DNA of 64,000 nt from Prochlorococcus sp. AG-355-P16 (GCA_003278525.1 QCEQ01000002.1:105118-169117); one strand, 5' to 3'. Shown: positions 18,428 to 27,896, counted from the first letter of the stretch. Numbers and translations: made by a program. The notes: generated by a model from the sequence alone, not told the origin.

Positions 18428-19771
18428 TTGAATTATTTGAAGATAAGAAAATTGCTTAAAAAAAAATATATATTTCTGTTTGCGACATCCTTTTCTGGGT
18501 TATTTTTAAATAATTTTGCAGAGGCAACAGTTTTAAATAATAGTTATAAAGAAGTAATTGATCATGTTTGGCAAATTGTATATAGGGATTTTCTTGATTC
18601 AAACGGCAAATTTCAAAAGTCCAATTGGATTAATCTAAGAAAAGAAGTTTTATCAAAAACATATTCAGACAGCAATGAAGCATATGATGCGATTAGAGAT
18701 ATGCTTTCTAATTTAGATGATTCTTATACAAGATTTTTAGAACCTAAGGAATTTAATCAAATGAGAATTGATACCTCTGGCGAATTAACTGGAGTTGGTA
18801 TCCAAATAGTTAAAGATAAAGAATCTGATGATTTAATAATTATTTCTCCCATAGAGGGCACCCCTGCATTTGATGCTGGAATTAAAGCTAGAGATAAAAT
18901 ATTATCCATAGATGATATTTCTACTGAAGGTATGAATATTGAGGATGCCGTGAAATTAATAAGAGGACAAAGAGGTACAAAAGTAAAGCTTGAAATTCTT
19001 AGAGGTTCTCAAACCTTTTTTAAGACTTTATCAAGAGAAAAAATTGAAATAAAATCTGTAACAAGTAAAGTCAATCAAACCAAAAATGGCTTATCAATTG
19101 GCTATGTAAGAATTAAACAATTTAATGCAAATGCGTCCAAAGAAACTAGAGATGCTATTAAGGATTTAGAAACAAAAAAAGTCGCAGGATATGTTCTTGA
19201 CTTGAGAAGTAATCCTGGAGGTTTATTAGAATCAAGCATTGATATCTCAAGGCACTTCATTAATAAAGGAGTAATAGTAAGTACAGTAAGTAAAGATGGT
19301 TTAAAAGAAACAAAAAAAGGAAACGGTCAAGCTCTAACAAAAAAGCCCTTAGTTGTCTTAGTTAATGAGGGTTCTGCTAGTGCTAGTGAAATAGTTTCAG
19401 GTGCAATAAAAGATAACAAAAGAGGAAAATTAGTTGGGAAGAAAACATTTGGTAAAGGTCTAGTTCAATCCATGAGAACTTTAGTTGATGGTTCAGGTCT
19501 AACTGTTACAGTCGCTAAGTATTTAACTCCGAACGGCACTGATATAAACAAATCTGGAATTATTCCAGACATAGAAGTAAGAATGAATATAAACCCTATA
19601 CTTCAAAGAGAGATAGGAACTAGAAAAGATAAACAATATAGAGCTGGTGAAAAAGAGCTAATAAATATAATTAATAGAAAGAATCAGATAAGCGCATTTA
19701 ATCCCGACACCACAAACCTTAATGCATTCCTAAAAATTAATAAGGAAGATAAAGTATTTTCATTAAATTAA
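18428..19771 (+). CDS. C-terminal processing protease (S41 family, PDZ)
   Basis: A 447-residue exported serine protease. A basic N-terminus with hydrophobic core (FLFATSFSGLFL, about residues 17-28) directs it to the lumen or periplasm. A PDZ domain spans about 105-185 (GVGIQIV, GIKARDKILSIDD). The catalytic region has NEGSASASEIVSGA with the nucleophile Ser and GKKTFGKGLVQ with the general-base Lys. The paralogue CtpA in cyanobacteria matures the D1 protein of photosystem II; which of the paralogues this is cannot be decided here. TTG start; it overlaps nadA by 4 bases tail to tail. Confidence 0.9.
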   Translation: MNYLKIRKLLKKKYIFLFATSFSGLFLNNFAEATVLNNSYKEVIDHVWQIVYRDFLDSNGKFQKSNWINLRKEVLSKTYSDSNEAYDAIRDMLSNLDDSYTRFLEPKEFNQMRIDTSGELTGVGIQIVKDKESDDLIIISPIEGTPAFDAGIKARDKILSIDDISTEGMNIEDAVKLIRGQRGTKVKLEILRGSQTFFKTLSREKIEIKSVTSKVNQTKNGLSIGYVRIKQFNANASKETRDAIKDLETKKVAGYVLDLRSNPGGLLESSIDISRHFINKGVIVSTVSKDGLKETKKGNGQALTKKPLVVLVNEGSASASEIVSGAIKDNKRGKLVGKKTFGKGLVQSMRTLVDGSGLTVTVAKYLTPNGTDINKSGIIPDIEVRMNINPILQREIGTRKDKQYRAGEKELINIINRKNQISAFNPDTTNLNAFLKINKEDKVFSLN

Positions 19772-20682
19772 TTACTCATATCCAGCATTCTCTTTATTGG
19801 CACATAGGCTCTTCTTATTATTTCTGGGTCTAGTTCAATAGACGGGGAATTATTTTTCAAACAATCAAGAATTTTTTCTAAAGTATTTAATTTCATATAT
19901 GGACACTCGTTACATTTACAACCTTCTACATCGGGAACTTCAATAAAAATTTTATTAGGTTCTTTCTTTTTCATTTGATGAATTATTCCAGGTTCAGTTA
20001 GTACCATGTAAGTTTTAGATGGATCTTTACTTACGAAATCAAGCAGCTTACTTGTTGATCCAATAAAGTCTGAGAGAATTAGTAAATTTTGACTACATTC
20101 AGGATGAGCAATTACTTTTGATCCTGGATTTTGATATTTTAATTTTAGAAGTGCTTCTTCACTAAATGATTCATGAACAATACAGCTGCCAGGCCATAAT
20201 TTAAGATCTCTTCCTGAATTTTTCTGTACCCATCTCCCAAGGTTCTGATCTGGCGCAAATATAATCTTTTTATCTTCAGGTATCTTTTTAATTAATGAGA
20301 CTGCATTACTGCTTGTACATATCAGATCACTTTGAGCTTTTACTTCTGCAGTACAATTTATATAACTTACGACATAGTGATCTGGATTTTCTTCCCTGAA
20401 TTTTTGAAATTTATCTGAAGGACAATCATCTGCTAATGAGCATCCCGCGTCAATATCTGGTATTAGGACTGTTTTATTAGGGCTAAGTATTTTTGCGGTT
20501 TCGGCCATAAAGTGCACACCGCAAAAAATTATTATATCTGCGTCATTATTTGAAGCTTTCCTAGATAGATCTAATGAATCGCCAATAAAATCTGCAATTT
20601 CCTGAATCTCTGGGGCTTGATAATAGTGCGCAAGAATAATTGCATTAGCTTTTCCGCAACGCTCCTTTATTTCAGAAATCAA
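19768..20682 (-). CDS. nadA: Quinolinate synthase A
   Basis: Condenses iminoaspartate with dihydroxyacetone phosphate to quinolinate in NAD synthesis. The three cluster cysteines are in AGCSLADDCP (first), CTAEVKAQSDLICTSSNA (second) and CKCNECPY (third region). ILAHYYQ (about 16-22) and FCGVHFMAETAKIL are family motifs. At 304 residues it matches cyanobacterial NadA. It starts at TTG; the frame is open for another 19 codons upstream without an ATG. Confidence 0.94.
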   Translation of the reverse strand: MISEIKERCGKANAIILAHYYQAPEIQEIADFIGDSLDLSRKASNNDADIIIFCGVHFMAETAKILSPNKTVLIPDIDAGCSLADDCPSDKFQKFREENPDHYVVSYINCTAEVKAQSDLICTSSNAVSLIKKIPEDKKIIFAPDQNLGRWVQKNSGRDLKLWPGSCIVHESFSEEALLKLKYQNPGSKVIAHPECSQNLLILSDFIGSTSKLLDFVSKDPSKTYMVLTEPGIIHQMKKKEPNKIFIEVPDVEGCKCNECPYMKLNTLEKILDCLKNNSPSIELDPEIIRRAYVPIKRMLDMSN

Positions 20683-20785
20683 ATCCTCTTCGTTTTGAAC
20701 TGATTTCTGTTTTGCAGTAGAAGTTATACTGGTCAGGATTTAGAATATCTCTAAATAGATTATATGCCTTTAAACAGAAAAAATT

Positions 20786-21619
20786 CTGACAAATTTAAAA
20801 ATTGCTATTGTTGGTGACTGTCATGGTCAATGGTCTGAACTAGACTTGAAAGTTTTATCGATTATCAACCCAAATATTGTTTTATTTGTTGGTGATATTT
20901 CTGATGGAAGTGTCAAAATCATTAAAAAAATCAATGAGATCAAAATTCCTACTTTTGTGATTTTAGGAAATCATGATAGAGGGAAAGATTCTACAGGCGA
21001 AACTCTCTCAAAGCAGATACGTGTTCTTGGTGAAAAATATTGTGCATGGGATTTGAAAGTTTTTAATAATCAAATAAATTTATTGTCTGCTAGACCATGT
21101 AGTTCTGGCGGCGGCTATTATCTTTCAAAAGAAGTTAAAGGCGTTTATGGACCTATAACCGAACAAGATTCAATAAATAAAATTATCAAATGTTCAGAAG
21201 AGACTATTGAAGAAATACCTCTAATAATTATGTCTCATGCTGGTCCTTCAGGTTTAGGTTCAGAACCTAAAAGCATTTGTGGGAAAGACTGGAAATTACC
21301 CTCTTTAGATTGGGGAGATAGAGATTTGTCTGCTGCTATTTATCAAATACAAAAGAGAAGAAAAGTTGATCTTGTAATTTTTGGTCATATGCACAACCGC
21401 CTTAAAAGAAATCTTGGTTTAAGAGAGATGTTTAAAATTGATAGCAAAGGAACAATTTATTTCAACACTGCTGTAGTACCAAGATATAAAACTGATGAAG
21501 ATGGGAAATTGCTAATTAACTTTTCATGGATTGAGTTTGAAAATAAGGAATTAAGGCATGTTTCTCATCGATGGTATTCAGAGTCTGGTGAAATTCGCGA
21601 AGAAGATAAATTTTTTTAG
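20786..21619 (+). CDS. Calcineurin-like metallophosphoesterase with unusual start
   Basis: A phosphoesterase of about 277 residues. Metal-binding motifs are GDCHG (codons at 20813-20827), VGDISDG, GNHDRG, SHAGPSG and GHMHNR. The first motif lies upstream of the earliest in-frame TTG (20846), so translation must begin earlier. The open frame starts at 20774 and offers only CTG (20786) or ATT (20783). An ATG at 20764 would be in frame if the six-A run at 20778-20783 had one base fewer. The start is therefore uncertain, and either a rare start codon or a homopolymer indel is likely. Confidence 0.8.
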   Translation: MTNLKIAIVGDCHGQWSELDLKVLSIINPNIVLFVGDISDGSVKIIKKINEIKIPTFVILGNHDRGKDSTGETLSKQIRVLGEKYCAWDLKVFNNQINLLSARPCSSGGGYYLSKEVKGVYGPITEQDSINKIIKCSEETIEEIPLIIMSHAGPSGLGSEPKSICGKDWKLPSLDWGDRDLSAAIYQIQKRRKVDLVIFGHMHNRLKRNLGLREMFKIDSKGTIYFNTAVVPRYKTDEDGKLLINFSWIEFENKELRHVSHRWYSESGEIREEDKFF

Positions 21620-21642
21620 GATTAAATATCTCTGATCATATT

Positions 21643-22440
21643 TTAAGTATTATTGGGCTTTTCATATCTTGAAAATAATGTTTGAGACAAGATATAACCC
21701 GCAATTCCTGCGGCTGTAAAAGCTAAACCATTTTTAAATAAAGGTAATAAATCATTTGTTCTGGATATTATCGGTGCCAAACCAAAAATTCCAAATAACA
21801 TTCCCCATAAAGGAGAAAGAAGAGCTAAAAATCCAATTGAAATGACTTGACCTTCTTTTCTTGGGGCAGATGCAAAACCTGCTACTAAACCCCCAAGAAT
21901 CGATGTACATAAAGTCCATACATATTGCTCTTTGGGTAGGCCAGGGACAACTTCGCATCCTCCTCTTTCTAGGCAAATCTTTACTGAATCAATTGCATCT
22001 AATACTGCACCATCCTCACCGTGATCTTTAACATAGTATTGGTTGCCAAATCTTGTTTGAAGTTCAACCCAAAATAACCTTGGCATAAAATTAAAATAAG
22101 CCTCTCCGACGTTAAAGTTCAGCAAATTTCCCCCTCTAGGATCCGCAACTATCAACAAACTTGTCTCATCTAAATCCCAATAGTCCTTTATTGCACTACC
22201 AGGTGAACTTTCAAACTGAGATAAATATTTAATTTTCCACCCACTTTCAATTTCTAGATTATTGAGCTTTTCCTCTAAAGATTTTTTCTGATTAGGGCTT
22301 AATGTTTTAGCTAAATCAATTACTGGTGTTTTTTCTTCTGGTAAGAGATTTGGATTATTTATAGCGAAAACGGGTTTATGTGAAATTAAAACTAATATAG
22401 ATAGAAATATTCCTAATAAATAGTTAATCTTTGTAGGCAT
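21643..22440 (-). CDS. TPM-domain membrane protein (Psb32-like)
   Basis: A 265-residue exported protein with a signal peptide (hydrophobic core YLLGIFLSILVLIS, cleavage near VFA). A TPM domain follows at about residues 32-165, containing VIDLAKTLSP, LLIVADPRGGNLLNFNVG and RFWVELQTRFG-like elements. The C-terminus has two or three membrane helices. Psb32 and related TPM proteins support photosystem II repair in cyanobacteria and plants. The role here is by family analogy. It converges with the upstream phosphoesterase gene. Confidence 0.8.
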   Translation of the reverse strand: MPTKINYLLGIFLSILVLISHKPVFAINNPNLLPEEKTPVIDLAKTLSPNQKKSLEEKLNNLEIESGWKIKYLSQFESSPGSAIKDYWDLDETSLLIVADPRGGNLLNFNVGEAYFNFMPRLFWVELQTRFGNQYYVKDHGEDGAVLDAIDSVKICLERGGCEVVPGLPKEQYVWTLCTSILGGLVAGFASAPRKEGQVISIGFLALLSPLWGMLFGIFGLAPIISRTNDLLPLFKNGLAFTAAGIAGYILSQTLFSRYEKPNNT

Positions 22441-22471
22441 AAATAAGTTCTGTCTTTTTATATTTTCGCCG

Positions 22472-23662
22472 ATGAATAGCTTACCCGCGAATAATCCAGA
22501 TTGGTTAGTAAAAAAAATAATAAAAATGGGTGGGACTATAAGTTTTTATGACTTTATGAATTTCGCATTAAATGATCCTATTAATGGTTATTACGGCAGC
22601 GGTAAAGCTGAGTTAGGCGTTCGAGGAGATTTTGTTACATCACCCTCTTTATCTGATGATTTTGCTTTTTTGGTTGGTAAACAAATAGAAGATTGGTTGA
22701 TTCAGTTCAAAAATAGTTTTTTATCTAATCAGAAATTAGCTGTAATTGAATTTGGAGCAGGAGATGGAAGCTTTATGAGTGGATTAATTAAATATTTTTT
22801 AGAAAATAACAAGAATTTTTTGGAAGGAGTTTCTTTTGTAATTATTGAACCTAATGAAGGGATGGTAGAAAAACAAAAAAATAAATTGGAAGAATTTTTA
22901 AACTTAGGTATTGATATTTTATGGAAAGGTTTGGATGAAGTAGAGGAAAATAATATAAATGGAATAGTGCTTGCAAATGAGGTTTTGGATGCTTTGCCAG
23001 TAGAGAGAATAATCTTCTCAAAAGGAAAATTACTTCGACAAGCAGTTTCTATAGATAAAAAATCTCATAAATTATATTTTGATGAAATGCCAATTACAAG
23101 TGAATTAAGAAAAAGTATTGAACTTGCTAAAAGTGAGTTGGGAATCACTATTCCGCCTGAAGATGCTCTTGAAGGATGGACTACAGAATGGCATGTAGAA
23201 AACTCAAAATGGTTAAAAGCTATTTATGGAAAAATTAATAATGGTATTTTATTGATAATTGATTACGCTAAAAAAGCTAAAAAATACTACAACTCTAAGA
23301 ATTCTGATGGGACGATAGTTTCTTATGAAAATCAAAAAATGATGAATAATGTCCTAGATTCTCCTGGAAATTGCGATTTAACATCTCATATTTGCATAGA
23401 AACTTTAATAAATGATGCTGAGACTCTTGGATTTAATACTGTTGGAATAACTAAACAAGGAGAAGCTTTGTTGGCACTCGGATTGGCAGAGAGACTTTAT
23501 GGAATTCAGAAGGAATTTATGGAGGATTTATCAAATGCTCTTTTAAGAAGAGAGGCATTACTTAGACTCGTGGATCCTGTATGTCTAGGTGACTTCAAGT
23601 GGTTTGTTTTTAATAAGTTTAAGGAGAAGGAAATGAATATAAATTCAAACTGTTTGCGTTAA
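22472..23662 (+). CDS. MidA/NDUFAF7-type SAM-dependent methyltransferase
   Basis: A 396-residue protein of the DUF185 family. Family features are [19 protein letters not shown] (residues 19-37), the SAM motif [12 protein letters not shown] (about 91-102), [14 protein letters not shown] and GILLIIDYA. The eukaryotic member methylates an arginine in complex I; the bacterial substrate is not known. It is divergent from the TPM gene and overlaps the end of aroB by 4 bases tail to tail. Confidence 0.88.
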   Translation: MNSLPANNPDWLVKKIIKMGGTISFYDFMNFALNDPINGYYGSGKAELGVRGDFVTSPSLSDDFAFLVGKQIEDWLIQFKNSFLSNQKLAVIEFGAGDGSFMSGLIKYFLENNKNFLEGVSFVIIEPNEGMVEKQKNKLEEFLNLGIDILWKGLDEVEENNINGIVLANEVLDALPVERIIFSKGKLLRQAVSIDKKSHKLYFDEMPITSELRKSIELAKSELGITIPPEDALEGWTTEWHVENSKWLKAIYGKINNGILLIIDYAKKAKKYYNSKNSDGTIVSYENQKMMNNVLDSPGNCDLTSHICIETLINDAETLGFNTVGITKQGEALLALGLAERLYGIQKEFMEDLSNALLRREALLRLVDPVCLGDFKWFVFNKFKEKEMNINSNCLR

Positions 23663-24750
23663 GAAAAAAACTTTAAAAATAATGAATCCTTTACGTCATC
23701 ATATATATCTACTGCACCAATCTCTTTCGGCAATATAAATCTCATTTTGCCATCACGAACTTTTTTATCGCCCATAAGTATTGTAAGAACATCTTCTTTA
23801 TTTATTTTTGGGATCTCTATCGGAAGATCGTAACTCCTCAAAAGATTCTTTTGTCTTTCTAATTCTTCTTTAGACCATAACCCTTTCTCAATTGCTATTT
23901 CCCCAGCAATATTCATACCAATTGATATTGCCTCACCGTGTAGAAATTTGCCGTATCCACATAAATTTTCAATAACATGACCAAAAGAATGACCATAATT
24001 CAATATTGCTCTAACACCATTTTCATGTTCGTCTTGAGAAACAATATGAGACTTTGTTTTTATTGAACTATTAATTATTTTAATTAGATATTCATTCTTG
24101 AGATTTATAAGTCCATTCTTGTTTTTTTCAATTTCTAAGTATTCGAAAAGTTCTTTGTCTCTTATTACTCCGTATTTTATTACTTCGGCCATGCCTGCAT
24201 TAAATTCTCTTTTGGGCAAACTTTTTAAAGTTTCCGGATCAATAAAAACTGCTTTAGGTTGATTGAAAGCTCCAATTAGATTTTTACCTTTTGGATGATT
24301 TACTCCTGTTTTGCCTCCCACAGATGAATCAACCATTGATAATAATGTTGTTGGAATCTGAATATATTCGATACCTCTCAGCCAAGTAGCAGCTGCGAAA
24401 CCACTTACGTCTCCAACAATTCCTCCTCCAAGGGCAATAATTATTGAATTTCTATCTAAGCCAAATTCAAATGCAACATCATATATTTCACTTAAGGTTT
24501 TTAAGTTTTTATATGATTCTCCAGCCTTGATAAGGAACATTTTGGCCTGAAATTTATTATCTTTTAAATTTTTTAAGAATTTTTCTCCATATAAATTTGA
24601 TATTTCTTCATTTGAAATGACAAGTATTTTTCTATTCTTTGTTATTCCAATTTTTAAGAGTTCTTCGCTGATATTATTAAGTACCCCTGCTTCAAGTGTT
24701 ACTTCGTATGACTTATCGCCTAATGGGACTAATATTTGTCTCTTATTCAC
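23659..24750 (-). CDS. aroB: 3-dehydroquinate synthase
   Basis: Second step of the shikimate pathway, converting DAHP to 3-dehydroquinate with NAD+ and a divalent metal. Visible motifs are [19 protein letters not shown] (NAD-binding, about 106-124) and [19 protein letters not shown] (about 133-151). The metal ligands are in [18 protein letters not shown] and [10 protein letters not shown]. Length 363 residues is normal. Confidence 0.96.
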   Translation of the reverse strand: MNKRQILVPLGDKSYEVTLEAGVLNNISEELLKIGITKNRKILVISNEEISNLYGEKFLKNLKDNKFQAKMFLIKAGESYKNLKTLSEIYDVAFEFGLDRNSIIIALGGGIVGDVSGFAAATWLRGIEYIQIPTTLLSMVDSSVGGKTGVNHPKGKNLIGAFNQPKAVFIDPETLKSLPKREFNAGMAEVIKYGVIRDKELFEYLEIEKNKNGLINLKNEYLIKIINSSIKTKSHIVSQDEHENGVRAILNYGHSFGHVIENLCGYGKFLHGEAISIGMNIAGEIAIEKGLWSKEELERQKNLLRSYDLPIEIPKINKEDVLTILMGDKKVRDGKMRFILPKEIGAVDIYDDVKDSLFLKFFS

Positions 24751-24874
24751 AATTGATTACCTAGTAAAATTTATAGCTATTTGGGTTCAAATAATTTATA
24801 TATTAGCAAAATCTAAGCTCTAGATACTTAAAAATTCAGTTGTTAAGAATTAGAAATGGTAATAAAATCATGCT

Positions 24875-26065
24875 ATGAGTTTAAAAAAAAACATAAACGA
24901 TATTAAGAAAAATTATTCCCTAGGAATAATTGGAGGTGGCCAACTGGCTTTGATGTTGACGGAGGCAGCAAAAAAAAGAGATTTAGAAGTATGTGTGCAA
25001 ACAAAATCTTGTGATGATCCTGCTGTTTCAAAAGCTGATCATGTCATAGAAGCTGATCCTTTAAAGATAAGAGGTAATAAATCATTAATTAATGAGTGTG
25101 AAAAAATAATTTTTGAAAATGAATGGATAAAAATTGATAAATTAAATTTAATTGAGAATAACGATATTTTTGTTCCAAGCCTTAATGCAATTAAGCCGTT
25201 AGTAGATAGGTTTTCTCAAAAAAAATTAATAGATAGAATGAATATTCCATGTCCAAAATGGATAAGTATTGAAGATTTTAAAAGTCTCTCAGATGAGGAA
25301 ATCAATAATTGGACTTTTCCTTTAATGGCAAAATCAAATAAAGGTGGATACGACGGCAAAGGGAACAGAAAAATAAAGACAAAAGAAGATTTAGATTCTT
25401 TTTTAACAAAGAATAATTCTGATGAATGGTTGATAGAAGAATGGATAGAGTATGAAAAAGAACTGGCTCTTGTTGGTTCGAGAGATAGGACCGGTAAGAT
25501 AAGATTCTTTCCAATAGTTGAGACATACCAATCAAACCATGTTTGTGATTGGGTTCTTGCACCTGGAATAAATGAATATGATTTGAACTTATTTGCAATA
25601 AATATTTTCTCATCAATAGTCAATGAACTTAATTACGTTGGGGTTTTAGCTATTGAATTCTTCTATGGAGATAATGGTCTTTTAATTAATGAAATAGCTC
25701 CTAGAACACATAACTCGGCTCATTTCTCTATTGAAGCTTGCACTTCAAGTCAGTTTGATCAATATGTTTGCATTTCTTCTGGGATAATGCCACCTGAAAT
25801 CAAAATGAACTGTGAAGGGGCAATTATGATAAATCTACTGGGATTAAAAAAGAATTTCCCAATCTCAATGGAAACCAGAATTAAAATGTTATCTGAAATT
25901 GAGGGTTCTAATATTCATTCTTATGGCAAATCTCGAGAAATTCTGGGAAGAAAAATGGCTCACATTACATTTTTATTAAATGGCAAAACGCATTCAGAAA
26001 GATATGATGAGGCACAAGTTTTATTAACTATGGTAAGAGACATTTGGCCATCTCCAAATGGATAA
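24875..26065 (+). CDS. purK: N5-carboxyaminoimidazole ribonucleotide synthase
   Basis: ATP-grasp enzyme of purine synthesis that makes N5-CAIR from AIR, bicarbonate and ATP. The N-terminus IIGGGQLALMLTEAAKK (18-34) is diagnostic, with KSNKGGYDGKGN (about 153-164) as the ATP-binding loop and INEIAPRTHNSAHFS (about 272-286) as the catalytic/metal motif. 396 residues. The 6S RNA gene follows about 20 bases downstream. Confidence 0.95.
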   Translation: MSLKKNINDIKKNYSLGIIGGGQLALMLTEAAKKRDLEVCVQTKSCDDPAVSKADHVIEADPLKIRGNKSLINECEKIIFENEWIKIDKLNLIENNDIFVPSLNAIKPLVDRFSQKKLIDRMNIPCPKWISIEDFKSLSDEEINNWTFPLMAKSNKGGYDGKGNRKIKTKEDLDSFLTKNNSDEWLIEEWIEYEKELALVGSRDRTGKIRFFPIVETYQSNHVCDWVLAPGINEYDLNLFAINIFSSIVNELNYVGVLAIEFFYGDNGLLINEIAPRTHNSAHFSIEACTSSQFDQYVCISSGIMPPEIKMNCEGAIMINLLGLKKNFPISMETRIKMLSEIEGSNIHSYGKSREILGRKMAHITFLLNGKTHSERYDEAQVLLTMVRDIWPSPNG

Positions 26066-26084
26066 AAAAATAAGTTAGAGTTAA

Positions 26085-26265
26085 GTCACTGAATCTTTGG
26101 TTAAGTTCTTCTTTATGTGCTCTGATCTGACTCTCTTTCGACATGAGGAGACTGTCGTGATGCGGTAGTAAACCGATCTTGCAATCGGAAACGAAAGCCC
26201 ACTTTGAATCCTCTTCTGGCATTTCCAGGTCGATGCAACAGAGAACTGACGGAGATCCGGTGTTA
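26085..26265 (+). ncRNA. ssrS: 6S RNA (6Sa/Yfr7 type)
   Basis: About 180 bases that are clearly more GC-rich than the flanks, with no ORF, lying directly downstream of purK, where 6S RNA is found in picocyanobacteria. The ends pair: CACTGAATCTTTGG near 26087-26100 matches GGAGATCCGGTG near 26251-26262 with a few G-U pairs, and AGTTCTTC pairs with GAGAACT further in. This leaves a long rod with a large central region, as expected of the promoter-mimicking 6S RNA that binds RNA polymerase. A strong terminator follows. Exact ends are estimates. Confidence 0.75.
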
Positions 26266-26316
26266 CCTATCAAAATGCTTGCTATAACAAGCTTTTGGTA
26301 GGTATTTTATTTTTTA
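26264..26316 (+). terminator. Strong terminator after 6S RNA
   Basis: TACCTATCAAAA and GCTTG (26264-26282 region) pair with CAAGC and TTTTGGTAGGTA (26288-26304), with one unpaired T. The hairpin is followed by ATTTTATTTTTT. Confidence 0.85.
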
Positions 26317-26374
26317 GAAATAACTGAGCTGTTTTTATACTCTATAAGTGTAAATAATTTATTTACCAAAATAC

Positions 26375-26404
26375 TTGACGACCCATATCTGATGTATTTA
26401 TATT
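26375..26404 (+). promoter_or_regulatory. Promoter of the first DUF1651 operon
   Basis: TTGACG (26375-26380) and TATATT (26399-26404) with an 18-base spacer. The same pair, with 17 bases between, lies before the second DUF1651 gene (28838-28866). The bases from the -10 box to the start codon are nearly identical in the two copies, which supports the call. Confidence 0.7.
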
Positions 26405-26429
26405 AATAGTACACATGTATTACTATGTA

Positions 26430-26729
26430 ATGACTTTAGGAGGAGCTAATGTTTGGACTAATTTTTCTTACGGTTATCGTAATGAGTCCCCAAGTGGTTG
26501 GCTGCTTAGTCCAGACCGCAGCAGATTAATTTTATTTACAAGGAATAAAAAATCTCCAAGAAATAGTATGAGAATTTTTGCTCATACATATTATGCAAAT
26601 AATCTTGGTGAGCCAATGGCAATTAAATCATCCACTCAAATGTATCTTGATAATGCTTGGGATAAATGGCATGACCTTCAATTAGAAGGTTGGACTTTTG
26701 AAGAACTTGAATTACCTGAATCTGTATGA
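26430..26729 (+). CDS. DUF1651 protein, copy A
   Basis: A 99-residue member of the Prochlorococcus/Synechococcus DUF1651 family. The core GWLLSPDRSRLILFT, the ANNLGEPMAIKSST segment and the C-terminal WHDLQLEGW are characteristic. Its paralogue is at 28890-29180. Alignment of the pair puts the start at the ATG at 26430 (MTLGGANV) rather than the upstream ATG at 26415. That start has no Shine-Dalgarno sequence; instead an AGGAGG lies inside the gene, before a second ATG in the +1 frame. The stop overlaps the next gene by 4 bases. Function unknown. Confidence 0.75.
   Translation: MTLGGANVWTNFSYGYRNESPSGWLLSPDRSRLILFTRNKKSPRNSMRIFAHTYYANNLGEPMAIKSSTQMYLDNAWDKWHDLQLEGWTFEELELPESV
26449..26529 (+). 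CDS. Candidate 26-codon overlapping ORF in DUF1651 copy A
   Basis: Within the DUF1651 gene but in the +1 frame, AGGAGG (26439-26444) is followed after 4 bases by ATG (26449). The ORF encodes 26 residues: a hydrophobic stretch MFGLIFLTVIVMSPQ, then VVGCL and a short polar tail. Copy B has an ORF of exactly the same length at the same place. The pattern resembles a lipoprotein signal (VVGC), though the GC is partly forced by the GWL of the main frame. Functional status is a hypothesis. Confidence 0.4.
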   Translation: MFGLIFLTVIVMSPQVVGCLVQTAAD

Positions 26730-26866
26730 CTAATTTAAATCCAATTAAAAAGGAACTATCAAAACTAGATAGAAAGATATCTATGCAAGACCCGTCAAAA
26801 TTATTAGCAGAATTTTTTAATGGTGTTGTCATTGAACTTGATGAAGAATATAAATATGACTCATAA
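26726..26866 (+). CDS. 46-residue charged protein
   Basis: ATG at 26726 overlaps the DUF1651 stop as ATGA, and the end overlaps the next gene by 11 bases. The sequence is helical and charged (KKELSKLDRKISMQD, then LLAEFFNGVVIELDEEY). It has no known domain. The overlaps support real, translationally coupled expression. Confidence 0.6.
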   Translation: MTNLNPIKKELSKLDRKISMQDPSKLLAEFFNGVVIELDEEYKYDS

Positions 26867-27008
26867 AGAACTGATAGATCAAGTTTCCGCAAATTTATTT
26901 AAACAAAGTGGAAAGTTAGAAAGCAGAAGATCTTGGTTGGCAATGAGAAATTATCTCGAACAATTAGACAGCGAACAACTTAAATCCATGCTTAAGGAAA
27001 GCGGATGA
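26856..27008 (+). CDS. 50-residue charged protein
   Basis: Third gene of the DUF1651 copy A operon. The ATG at 26856 is chosen because a longer frame from 26820 would sit deeper in the preceding gene. The sequence is helical (KELIDQVSANLFKQSG, RRSWLAMRNYLEQLDSEQ). No known domain. It converges on minus-strand genes. Confidence 0.6.
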   Translation: MTHKELIDQVSANLFKQSGKLESRRSWLAMRNYLEQLDSEQLKSMLKESG

Positions 27009-27033
27009 TTTAAAAACTTTGTTAATAAATTAT

Positions 27034-27147
27034 TTATTTAGTTTTTATTTTTTTCTTAATTCTCAGAAAACCATAAGTTGCAAAGCCAACCAAAAACATA
27101 TCCAAGTAAATATGCCAAGTAGGAAAAATCTGGTGAATTAATTCCAT
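27034..27147 (-). CDS. 37-residue small membrane protein
   Basis: The start codon overlaps the stop of the ligase-domain gene (TAATG). One hydrophobic helix (YLDMFLVGFATYGFL, about residues 14-28) precedes a lysine-rich tail RIKKKIKTK. Function unknown. It is probably translated by coupling with its upstream neighbour. Confidence 0.55.
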   Translation of the reverse strand: MELIHQIFPTWHIYLDMFLVGFATYGFLRIKKKIKTK

Positions 27148-27896
27148 TAGCGTTTTATTGCCACTTGCCAATAAGGATAATCTAAATTTGATTTTTCTCT
27201 AATCAATTGTAATTTTCTAGAATTTATTTTTACTACTATTCCATCTGTTGGATATTTACTAAAAAGCTTCCCTTCTAGCCATTGTTTTCTAAATACTTCA
27301 ACTTGGCTCGTAAAGTTGCATGAAATATCCTGAGGGATCGTGAAGCCAAGCTTTGAAAGACTCTTTTTGGACTCATATTGGTTAAGTGTTGAATTAAGTA
27401 TTTGAAATGCGCAGAAGCTAAGACTTTCAGAAAATCCTTCTTTAGCTCTTAGAAATCCAGAAGCGATTCTCTGTGAGATATTTGGACTTTGGTTGGGTGC
27501 ATATAATTCACCTCTAACTTGAAGTACTCCTCGTATAGGGAGATTATTGGGAATGTCTTGGACTTTAATAAGTTTACTAGTAACGTCTGTCCCTTTTCTT
27601 GAAATTGCTTTCTCAAAGGTTCCATCCCTATATTGCAAAGCAACAGCACAACCATCAATTTTTGGTTCAATTAATAATCTGGTATCTACTAATAATCCTT
27701 TCAAAAATTCATCTATTGAATCCTTTTCTAATGAAGGTAAGACTAGTTTATTTTTCTTTTTAAAGTAATCACAATTAGGGTTTGTTCTTAATAAATTTTT
27801 TTCAAGTTGGTCGAACTGCTTATCAGAGATTAAAGCATTACCATTTCTATAATTATCGTCATACCATTCAATTCGTTCTTCTAAATAAGTCTTCAT
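27147..27896 (-). CDS. Stand-alone NAD+-dependent DNA ligase adenylation domain
   Basis: A 249-residue protein that aligns with only the N-terminal part of LigA. Residues 6-34 resemble domain Ia, which binds the NMN half of NAD+ (ISDKQFD in place of the usual ISDxEYD). The nucleotidyl-transfer motif I is KIDG with K79, followed by SRKGTDVTSKL, QVRGELY and TDGIVVKIN (motif IV), and the chain ends just after motif V (QVAIKR). The OB-fold, zinc finger, helix-hairpin-helix and BRCT domains are absent. It could self-adenylate but probably not ligate alone. Neighbours are small unknown genes. Confidence 0.85.
   Translation of the reverse strand: MKTYLEERIEWYDDNYRNGNALISDKQFDQLEKNLLRTNPNCDYFKKKNKLVLPSLEKDSIDEFLKGLLVDTRLLIEPKIDGCAVALQYRDGTFEKAISRKGTDVTSKLIKVQDIPNNLPIRGVLQVRGELYAPNQSPNISQRIASGFLRAKEGFSESLSFCAFQILNSTLNQYESKKSLSKLGFTIPQDISCNFTSQVEVFRKQWLEGKLFSKYPTDGIVVKINSRKLQLIREKSNLDYPYWQVAIKR

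Noticed and set aside
26820..27008. Longer 62-codon start for the 50-residue gene
   Set aside because: It would overlap the preceding gene by 47 bases, and the internal ATG at 26856 gives a normal short overlap.
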